From contig JADGJA010000321.1 in assembly GCA_027596035.1 (NCBI GenBank), positions 1 through 23,510 on the forward strand: a stretch of DNA of 23,510 nucleotides. The letters are read 5' to 3'. Of this stretch, positions 1 to 7,312 are shown piece by piece. A program made the position numbers and the translations under genes. The notes below the pieces were generated by a model. It was not told the origin of the DNA and searched no databases. It saw only the letters and a program-made list of their open reading frames with translations. Origin of the DNA: Thoreauomyces humboldtii (lineage: Eukaryota > Chytridiomycota > Chytridiomycetes > Spizellomycetales > Powellomycetaceae). Position 1 is the stretch's first letter. Each line of letters begins with the position of its first letter.

Positions 1-16
1 CCCCCCGACCGACACC

Positions 17-1578
17 ATGACCCGACCGTCCGACGAAGCGCCCGCAGCCCCGGCTCGCACGATATCCATCTCCATGCCATCCGGCGCTGCTCCCAACGCC
101 CTTGCCCTCAAGGGCGTCATCCTCGTCGGCGGTCCGTCGACAGGAACCCGCTTCAGACCTCTGTCCCTCGACTGTCCAAAGCCGCTCTTCCCGATAGCAG
201 GAAGACCGATGATCCATCACCACATCTCGGCTTTGGCGAGACTGCCGGGCATGAGGGAGGTCCTGATCGTGGGGTCTTTCGAGAACAGCGTCTTTGATGG
301 CTTTTTGACCGAGGCGCAGGCTGAGTTTCCTGATATATCTGTCAGGTAGGGGGGAATGGGCCTTGAGAACCTATCGAGAAACTATGCGACGATCGCCTGA
401 TGAATGATATTCTTCTTCTTAGGTATCTGCGGGAATATCAGCCGTTGGGGACAGCCGGAGGACTGTTCCACTTCCGCGACCAGATCGTTCGGGGAGCCGA
501 CCTCTTCTTCGTCCTCAACGCGGACATCGCCTGTTCGTTTCCTCTGCAAGCCATGCTCGCAACGCACGCGAGACATTCCGGGGTGGCCACTTTACTCGCC
601 ACGCGAGCCGACAAATCCATCGCGTCGCGTTTCGGATGTCTCGCCGTCGGTGAAGAGGGCAACTCGAACGAGGTGCTCCATTTCGTCGAAAAACCACAGT
701 CGTTCCTCTCGGAGCTCGTCTCGTCGGGCGTCTATTTGTTTCGCACGAACGTGTTCGACACCCTTCGGGACGTCGTGCAGGCGAGACAGGACGAGGCGTC
801 GGAGACGAGCGATCCGACGAGCGATCAGACTCGGTCCGGGACGGGATTCGTTGCGGAGAGGTTTCATCTGGAAGCCGACGTGTTGGGTCTTTTGACCGCG
901 AGGACGAAGCAGCTGTACGCTCATGTGTGCATCCCCGGAAAGGATTTCTGGTTGCAGCTCAAGACCGGGAGCTCGGTCATCCCGGCCAACAGACTGTACC
1001 TTCAACATTTCCTCAAAGCGGCACCCAAGAGGCTCTCCCTTGCGGCGCCCAAACCGAGCATGATGGAACTCGGATATGGGGAGACGGAAGACACCAAGAA
1101 ACCAAACGCCCAGATCCTGGACAGTCCGATGGCAGCATCACCCACCACGCCCACGACGCCGGACTCGAGGACCCAGACGACCGCATACCTGATCCAACCC
1201 GTCTACATCCACCCGACCGCCGTCGTCCACCCGTCAGCGAAGGTGGGTCCCAACGTGTCGCTCGGTCCGCGCGTCCATCTAGGTCGTGGCGTTCGAGTCC
1301 GTGACGCCGTCCTCCTCGACGACGTCGAGGTTCGAAGCGACTCGATCGTCGTCAACTCTGTTGTTTCGGCCGATTGTCGCGTTGGGTGTTGGGCGAGGAT
1401 CGAGGGGGCTCCTGACGAGAGTCCGGCTGGGAACGCCACGTTGAAGGGATACAAGGTTCCGTCCGCCACCTTGCTCGGAAAGGGCGTGACGGTGGCCAAC
1501 GAGGTCGCCGTCAGGAACTGTGTCGTGATGCCTGCAAAGGACATCCGAACGAGTCTGCACAACGAGATCGTCATGTAG
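17..1578 (+). CDS. GMPPA: Mannose-1-phosphate guanylyltransferase alpha-like protein (GMPPA)
   Basis: Exons 17-345 and 423-1578 (one 77-nt GT-AG intron) give 494 aa. The N-terminal nucleotidyltransferase domain shows the signature KGVILVGGPSTGTRFRPLS, then PKPLFPIAGRPMIHHHI. After the intron the frame continues YLREYQPLGTAGGL and FFVLNADIACSFP. The C-terminal third is a left-handed beta-helix of hexapeptide repeats (YIHPTAVVHPSAKVGPNVSL and following) and ends NEIVM, as in the GMPP family. In animals GMPPA is a regulatory partner of the catalytic GMPPB, controlling GDP-mannose supply in the cytosol; the same role here is inferred. The protein is longer than the human one (about 420 aa) because of two low-complexity Ser/Thr/Pro-rich inserts, roughly residues 235-250 and 330-360. 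The start at 17 is the first ATG; an in-frame ATG at 74 is possible. GMPPA is preferred over GMPPB because of the GGPSTGTRFRPLS form of the motif. Confidence 0.9.
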
Positions 1579-1612
1579 CCCTGTATCGGCGGGGATAGGC
1601 AGAAGCGAGCGG

Positions 1613-1650
1613 ACACTGATTCAAAGTGACTCTTGGTACACTGATTCAAA
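1613..1650. repeat. 13-bp direct repeat downstream of GMPPA
   Basis: ACACTGATTCAAA occurs at 1613-1625 and again at 1638-1650, a 25-bp period. It lies between the stop codon of the GMPPA-like gene (1578) and the 3' end of the convergent hydrolase gene (1714), so probably in a 3' untranslated region. No function is evident. Confidence 0.6.
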
Positions 1651-1713
1651 TTGCCATTCTGTAAGATCTGAGGTAGCTTCTATATATCTCTACATGACCA
1701 CACGCTCTGCAAC

Positions 1714-2610
1714 TCACGAGGAAGACGACGCAGCAAGACCAGCGACGACCTCCTCGGTCGTCCTTACATCCGCATACTCCCTCAGACTCTCGACATGGAC
1801 CCTGTGAGCCACGTCCGGGTCGATGCCGGTATCCGGCTTGATGAAGCTCCTCGTGGCATCCTCCACCAGTATGATGCGTGGCATGTCCACCAACTCCTGG
1901 ACCCTTTTTCCATCGTCACCCACGATCTCTCCGACGACCTTCTCTCCATCCGTGTACAGGTCCCCGACGGCAGCGTCCTCCACGTTCCCCTTCCCACCCC
2001 ACTTTCCGCACAACGCCAGGTTCTGAGCGGTCCTGACGGCCGTGGAGACGGCCCCGTCGAGGGCCGTCCCGCACACGACCAACGTCGTGATCCCCCTGTC
2101 CCTCAAGATGGACTCCAGGGGAGTGTTGACGAAGACGCTCTGACCGTGCTTGGTCATCAGCATCTCGTTCTGAGGACCTCCCTTCTCCCTCCTCTCCGCG
2201 GCCGCCTTAATCTGCTCCGGAGTCTTTGGTTCGTCGAAACTGGTGATGACCCTCTTGGAACCGTCCAGGTTCGTCATGACGGGGTAGGCGCACGGGAGAA
2301 AGTCCACGCCTCGCGCTGGGGTTCCGTCTGGGTTGTAGGGACCGGTGTGGGAGGGATGGAGGGGATGGTCGGTCCATACGGAAGGATGCTGGACGTGGAA
2401 GATGCGAGGTGCGGCTGCTTCGAGCTCGTCTGTCGTTTCTCGGAAGGCCGCAAGGAGGAGGGCGAGGTTGCGCTCGAAGGAAGGGTTGGACGGAGAACCG
2501 AAGTGGGCTCTGTTCTGGAAGCCGAGCTGGGCATCGATGACGAGCAGAGCCGTGGAGGGCTTTGCGGATATGGGAGGGATGGGGACTGCGTTGATGGCGT
2601 ATCGTGGCAT
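1714..2610 (-). CDS. Isochorismatase-like (cysteine hydrolase superfamily) protein lacking the usual Cys
   Basis: Single exon, 298 aa from the ATG at 2610. The frame stays open upstream to an in-frame ATG at 2694, but MPRYAINAVP fits the family N-terminus better. The fold signature is clear: TALLVIDAQLGF (catalytic-type Asp26), FHVQHPS, MLMTKHGQSVFVNT (Lys154) and TTLVVCGTALDGAVSTAVRTA. In nicotinamidase/cysteine-hydrolase relatives the last motif carries the nucleophilic Cys (D-x-C-V); here that position is Ala187 (LDGAVST), although Cys180 lies seven residues earlier. The Asp and Lys are kept. True isochorismatases can work without the Cys, so the protein may hydrolyse a vinyl ether or ester-like substrate, or be non-catalytic; the substrate cannot be read from the sequence. 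An insertion of about 35 residues (roughly 113-148) precedes the Lys motif. It is convergent with GMPPA and divergent from Pho88. Confidence 0.85.
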   Translation of the reverse strand: MPRYAINAVPIPPISAKPSTALLVIDAQLGFQNRAHFGSPSNPSFERNLALLLAAFRETTDELEAAAPRIFHVQHPSVWTDHPLHPSHTGPYNPDGTPARGVDFLPCAYPVMTNLDGSKRVITSFDEPKTPEQIKAAAERREKGGPQNEMLMTKHGQSVFVNTPLESILRDRGITTLVVCGTALDGAVSTAVRTAQNLALCGKWGGKGNVEDAAVGDLYTDGEKVVGEIVGDDGKRVQELVDMPRIILVEDATRSFIKPDTGIDPDVAHRVHVESLREYADVRTTEEVVAGLAASSSS

Positions 2611-2910
2611 GGTCGTGGTGGTGGTACTGGTGTTGGACAACTGGAGATGAGATGCGCGGGATGGTGCCAAGGACGGGAACGGGTAGACCTGCAATGCACC
2701 TTTCGGCCGTCGTTCCCTGTACCGAGGCGCTGGGAGGGCCGGTAACCGTTCCGGCTTCTTGGCAACCGGTACCTACCACCACCATATGATTTGGCTCGCG
2801 TGGCGGGCTGCCCGCTGCCGTACCCTTTTCCGACGATCTCTTGGTCTAGCTATACACGACTCTCACAAGGACTCGGGCCATTCCGTTCAAGAAACTCCCG
2901 TCAGCCAGAC
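2611..2910. other. Divergent intergenic region, isochorismatase-like / Pho88
   Basis: 300 bp between two divergently transcribed start codons, presumably holding both promoters. No convincing TATA box, repeat or RNA gene was seen. The frames open across it look like chance. Confidence 0.5.
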
Positions 2911-3952
2911 ATGAACCCAGCAATCACCAACCTCGTCCTTGTCTTTGGACTGGTGGGTTCCCCTTCCCTTCCACTCCCCTGTGCTTTCGTCCCCGCGTCG
3001 ACCTTTAACTCACCCCTCCGACGCTTTCTTCTAGATGCAAGTGGTAGGCAACTCACGGACGTCGACGGAAGGGCCGATCTGAGGCTTCTCTGACTTTCGT
3101 TTCCCAGGCCAACAAGTTTGAGCTTGACAAGGAAGAGAACACAAAGTGGGTTTTCCTTTCAGTGAGCATTGTGCTCCAAGTCTCAGGCATTCCGCTGACT
3201 CCTATCTTCTCTGTCCCCGCAGTGTGCTTCGAGCTACCTACCTCGGCATGCAGCTCATCACCTTTGCTGCCCTCGGGTTCGTGTACATGAAAGTGTCGGC
3301 AAAGAACGGTACGCATCTTTCCTCCCGTCCAGGACGACGGCCTTTTTGCGACAACCCCCCAGTAGGGCTGATTCTGGAAACCGGGACCTCCACAGATCAG
3401 ACGCCGATGATCTACGAGGAATCCAAAGGGGTCATCGATCCAGGGTAAAGTCCGCCCCTTTTTGTTCTGCGGCACCCGACTCCTTCCTTCGACTGATTTC
3501 CTTTGCCTTCCAGAAACTCTGAAACGATCCGAACGACGGTCCGAGACTACGACGTCAAGAAGCTCGTCGAGCAGATCCGGAGTCAGGCTCTCGCCATCGC
3601 CATGATCGGTTTCATGCACTTCAAGTGGGGATACCTCCGTCCCCTCCTTCTGCAATCCATCCTGGGTCTCAAGGCCATCTACCAGGCTCAGCTCGTGCAG
3701 GTCCACATCCTCGGACGTCCCACCGTCGGGGAGCTCGCAAGGCCGTGGAAGGTCGCATCGCCGTTCGGGTAGAGTTCCTGAAGAAGAGGCAGACTCTTCT
3801 ACGAAACAAACAATCAGGGATGATCACTGACAGCAGCGCTCCTCTGTTTTTTCTTTCTTTCTCTTTACAGTGCAACCGCCAAACCCGTCAGCGAGAAGGA
3901 GGTCAAGCAGAAGGAGAAGAGGGCGGCAAAGAAGAAGCTTCGTTCCGATTGA
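2911..3952 (+). CDS. PHO88: Pho88 / SND3, SRP-independent ER targeting protein
   Basis: Seven exons: 2911-2952, 3035-3043, 3108-3145, 3223-3308, 3396-3444, 3514-3768, 3871-3952; 186 aa, against about 188 in yeast. The start is MNPAITNLVLVFGL, followed by MQVANKFELD, a hydrophobic helix (GMQLITFAALGFVYM), SAKNDQTPMIYEE, TVRDYDVKKLVEQI, a second helix (ALAIAMIGFMHFKWGYLRPLL), KAIYQAQLVQVHILGR and a Lys-rich tail (KEKRAAKKKL). All are landmarks of the Pho88/SND3 family, an ER membrane protein that helps deliver proteins to the translocon independently of SRP and was first named for a phosphate-transport phenotype. Exon 2 is only 9 nt, encoding MQV; it is needed to keep the N-terminus the family length. 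Every splice junction keeps frame. A Lys-rich cytosolic tail is typical of the family. Confidence 0.95.
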
Positions 3953-4308
3953 GCGTTGCGAGTGAATTCGACAGAAGGGGAACCGAAGAAGCGAGGAGGG
4001 TCACTGTCTCTTGTCTTTTCATACAGTACACAGAATCTTGCTTTCCTCGCTGTTGTTGCATGCAAACTTTGTCGCCGGGAGACTGTTGCTGTTTGCCAAG
4101 CGAGTACACGCTCGAAAAGATGGCTTCTAAGTGAGAATAGATGAATCGTGGCAGCATGAAGCGTACCAGTTACCGGGAAACTATGATACTTCTCGTACTG
4201 CTGCTGCGCAGTACCTCGGCTCTGGCTCACGATTATGTAACGCGACCCTCCGACGTCTCCCGTCCGTACACTGTCCTCAAAAGCCTTTGAGGCTCTAAAC
4301 GTTTTCCG
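3953..4308. promoter_or_regulatory. Intergenic region with hairpin just upstream of a secreted-protein gene
   Basis: 356 bp between the Pho88 stop and the next start codon. It should contain the Pho88 3' end and the promoter of the next gene. A perfect 7-bp inverted repeat, CCTCAAA-AGCC-TTTGAGG (4275-4292), lies 16 bp before the ATG at 4309, so probably in the 5' untranslated region or core promoter. No TATA box was found. Confidence 0.4.
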
Positions 4309-4719
4309 ATGCGCTTCTCCAATTTCGCATTCCTCCTCGTCGGCCTAAGCGCCGCCATTTTACTCTCCCCTGACGGACTCGACAACGCCACCGTAGCTCA
4401 GCAGAACTCGGCCGACATCCTTCGGTCGCTTCACGACCTGCACAAGGTCCAGGCAGACCTTCTCGCCGCCGCAGAGATCCGGCAGATCCAGATGGGGATC
4501 GCTCAAGTGGAGGCTCAGTTCACAGAGGCCTGGTCCGACCTGCACTCGACTTCCTTCTGGCGCGGGATCCTGAAAAGCTTTCTGAGAGACGAAGAGTACG
4601 CTCTGAGCGCACATCGAGCAAAGGATGTCGACGTTATCGTTACAACGATACACGGTCTCACTGGGATGAAGCCTCGGGTTGTCGTGAAGGATGACGGTGT
4701 CAGTCTCGCACGACAATAG
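4309..4719 (+). CDS. Small predicted secreted protein, unknown function
   Basis: An intronless 136-aa reading frame. The N-terminus looks like a signal peptide: Arg2, then a hydrophobic run FAFLLVGLSAAILL (residues 7-20). It is followed by one N-glycosylation-type site (NAT, about residue 26) and an Ala/Gln/Leu-rich amphipathic helical stretch (about 35-85, LHDLHKVQADLLAAAEIRQI). There are no cysteines and no recognised domain. Third codon positions are rich in C and G, as in neighbouring real genes, which favours this strand over the 201-codon antisense frame. It could be a cell-wall or secreted helical protein; I do not recognise the family and the gene itself is only moderately supported. 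Confidence 0.55.
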   Translation: MRFSNFAFLLVGLSAAILLSPDGLDNATVAQQNSADILRSLHDLHKVQADLLAAAEIRQIQMGIAQVEAQFTEAWSDLHSTSFWRGILKSFLRDEEYALSAHRAKDVDVIVTTIHGLTGMKPRVVVKDDGVSLARQ

Positions 4720-5050
4720 AACAGCACATGGGGGAATGGACTCCGAGACCCAAGTCCCTCGCAGTCTCAAGGAACAGGTCAGAAGGCTGTCCAAGACCCG
4801 GGAGCGGACCATCGTCGGAACGTAGGATTGGAACCTTCTGCTCTGAAGAGCCCAAGCAGAATGAAAAAAGATGCCGCCACGTACTTTCGCAAGGTTCCCG
4901 CATATGTCTACCGTCGCTGCAACATTCCCACTATCTACCAAAAAAAAAAAACTGCAGTTTTTCAAATACGCCCAAAAATGAAGTCGCTCACCAGTCTAAG
5001 ACTAGTAAGGAGGAACGAATGGGCTCGGGTGCCCGGCTCCTTGAAATTCC
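4720..5050. other. Convergent 3' region with A-tract and palindrome
   Basis: 331 bp between two convergent genes. It holds a 12-nt A run (4940-4951) that forms part of a perfect 16-bp palindrome, AAAAACTGCAGTTTTT (4947-4962). It probably carries the 3' ends of both flanking transcripts. No further gene is supported. Confidence 0.4.
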
Positions 5051-6060
5051 TCACACGAGGTCCACCTTCCCCTCCTCTAGCATCCTTCGTATCGACTTGT
5101 ACCGAAGAATGTAGATGTTGTCTTTCGACATCATGAGGGTCTCATCGCTGCTCTCGAGTTGAAAGTAACCGATGTCTTCGTTTATCCGACAGAACACGGC
5201 GTCTTCCAGGTCTGGCTCGCTCACTGAGCAGGACGGAGGAGTCTTTGTCAAAAATCGATGAAAGCGATGGAAAGCGCTCAAAGCGGTGTTCCCGCTTACC
5301 CATGTTGGTTTCGTCATTCTGGTCGTCAAGCTGCTGTTGCCATGGTTCGAGACCTTCTCCCAGGCAAGATTTCGTCAGATGTCGTTCCACAAGTTCTTGA
5401 AACCTAGAGAGTAACCATCAGAAACACTGATTTGCCGTGGCGTTGGCTATGTAGAGATACCTTTCCGCGAACGCCAGCTCTTCGTCAGACAAGCGTCTCC
5501 GATAGTCATCTTCCCGGAGATAATATAGAGTATGTCGTTGAATCTGGATCGCCATGAACTTGGGCAGTCAGTGACTTGTGTTTTCCACTTTGGAACTCGC
5601 CACAATCTCTCGCAACCCCCGCCTCACCTTGCTCAGCCGCGTTCTGAGATAGCTCCTGATGATGAACTTGACCCTCTCCATCTCCTGCTGATACAATACG
5701 ACCAAGAACGCAGCGTCGGGGGTATCCCCAGACTTCTCCTCCACGATCTCCGCCTACAAGGCACGCAAAAAAACCCGGAAGCGTCAACGTTTCGCCATTT
5801 CCATCCACCTTATCAAAACGTCTGACCCGGACCTGAGCCTCGAGCATTTCCATGAGACTGTTGACGAGCTCGTCCTGGTAGTTCAAGAGTTCCGGAGCGA
5901 ACCGTTCGTTGACCCAGCACTGAGTTAGCATTTTGACGTCGTCGTTGAAGTAGCCGTTCGAGGGATCGTCGTCTCCGAGGGAGAAGGAGAAGGGGTCGTT
6001 GAGGGTCGTGGGGTCCGTGTCCACGTCCATGTCCGTGTTCGAGGCGGACGAGGTGAGCAT
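5051..6060 (-). CDS. SLD5: GINS complex subunit SLD5
   Basis: Five exons on the minus strand: 6060-5827, 5753-5628, 5543-5461, 5403-5300, 5223-5051; 239 aa. The GINS A-domain shows MLTQCWVNERFAPELLNYQ, then EKSGDTPDAAFLVVLYQQEM and ERVKFIIRSYLRTRLSK, the most conserved SLD5 helix. Next comes DEELAFAERFQELVERHL, and the C-terminal B-domain starts EPDLEDAVFCRINEDIG and ends RYKSIRRMLEEGKVDLV. SLD5 is part of the GINS tetramer that joins MCM2-7 and CDC45 in the replicative helicase. The first 35 residues are acidic, Ser-rich and probably disordered. The donor of intron 1 is uncertain: GTCAGA at 5826 is used here, while a GT at 5832 would remove Val-Arg. The gene is divergent from SPC24 and shares its promoter region. 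Confidence 0.93.
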
Positions 6061-6397
6061 GATTGATGGGAAATGCGAAGAAGGCCGACGATGAGTCAGG
6101 AAAGAGAGGTTGGATGCGCTGAGACGCTTTGGACGTTGCTCGATGGGACGTTGACCGTGATGGTATGTCGAGTTTGAGGGGTTTGGCTGTGGGAAATTGG
6201 AACCCTTGCAAGGACGCCAGCTGGAAAGTCGAGAACCTTTCCTGACGGTAGATATCGGACATGTCGAGGGAAAAGCTCACGCGTTCGGACATGCTTCAAC
6301 TCATCGGCAAAGCGATTGGTACCCGTCAAGCAGATCTTGAGGAGAGTCGTCCAAAGCTAGCTCTAATACACCTCCGAATCGTCCTCGTTCTACCACA
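6061..6397. promoter_or_regulatory. Bidirectional SLD5/SPC24 promoter region with an ACGCGT (MCB-type) box
   Basis: 337 bp separate the two start codons. The palindromic hexamer ACGCGT occurs at 6279-6284 within CTCACGCGTTCG. In yeasts ACGCGT (the MluI cell-cycle box) is bound by MBF and drives G1/S expression of replication genes. Its presence here is direct; its use is inferred. It fits one S-phase gene (SLD5) and one mitotic gene (SPC24) sharing the region. No TATA box was seen. Confidence 0.45.
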
Positions 6398-7225
6398 ATG
6401 CTTTCCGCAAACCCACCCGCCCTGAGTCCCGACTTCGAAGATCCCATCAACGTAGCGCACCAACTCCTCGACAATCTAGACTCCCGCCTCGACGCATCCC
6501 TCATCCGAAGCATCCAAGATCACATGCAACGCACGCAAGCAGTGCGAACAGAACTCGTCGACGACGCTAGGGTAACCCTGAAAGGTAACGTCCCTTGGCA
6601 ACTCCCGATTTTTACTCACTCTCCTGTCGCCGCTTACACGCCCCGACCCCCCTGGCAGCACTCAGCCGACGCTTGGAAGCAGACAAGGAAGTCTTGACGA
6701 ACCCGCGTCGACAACTGGACGTTGCTCAACACGCGGACCGTATGACCGATCTGGATCGAGAGAGATTCACGGTGACGAGGGAGATGAAGGAGGCTGACGA
6801 GACAATCGAGGCGTTGGAGGACCAGTTGGATGGGTTGGAGAAAGAGGTCGAAATGTTGGAGAGGGAAGAGCTGGAGGAAGCTCTGTTGCCGCCTACGAAG
6901 GAATCGTGAGTGAATCTATTATCCTTTGTTTCGAGGAGACATTGATCTGATCGTTGATTTTCCCGTTCCTAGATTGTCTCTGCAGGTGTTTAGAGGCCTC
7001 GGGATCGAGATGCAGAAGGATGAGGCTGGCAACTACGTCAGGTGTAAAGTCCGTAAGTTGACAATGCGCAATCAACAATTCCCTTGCCGGCATGAGTTGA
7101 CAATTTTTTTTTGGGTCTGCCTTTCATCAGGACGCTACCAGAGTCAGGACATCCACATACAGGAGTTCGCCGACAAATTCTCCCGGTTTTTTTACGCCAA
7201 CTTGCTGTGGGACGCATGTCTGTAA
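6398..7225 (+). CDS. SPC24: Kinetochore protein SPC24 (NDC80 complex)
   Basis: Four exons: 6398-6584, 6659-6905, 6973-7052, 7131-7225; 202 aa, within the SPC24 size range. The N-terminal half is helical and becomes a coiled coil (about residues 60-150, e.g. EADETIEALEDQLDGLEKEV, EMLEREELEE). The C-terminal globular domain shows SLQVFRGLGIEMQKDEAGN, YVRCKV and the ending KFSRFFYANLLWDACL, matching the SPC24 pattern (KLYR-LGI, then a terminal FFYAN-LWD). SPC24 pairs with SPC25 and anchors the NDC80 complex to the inner kinetochore. Donor sites GTGAGT and GTAAGT are near-consensus and all junctions keep frame. Assignment rests on the coiled-coil plus C-terminal motif combination, since SPC24 diverges fast. 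Confidence 0.82.
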
Positions 7226-7312
7226 AGAGTCAAGGCTCATGATTATTATTTTTTGGAATGGGAAAGTGAAAAACAGGAAACCAGAGTCGCTTGCACGTCC
7301 GTCTCCCAGTGG

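Noticed and set aside
1795..2745. 316-codon plus-strand frame
   Set aside because: Antisense shadow of the isochorismatase-like gene, which has clear family motifs.
4360..4965. 201-codon minus-strand frame opposite the small secreted protein
   Set aside because: No recognisable motif; codon use favours the plus-strand frame. Treated as a shadow.
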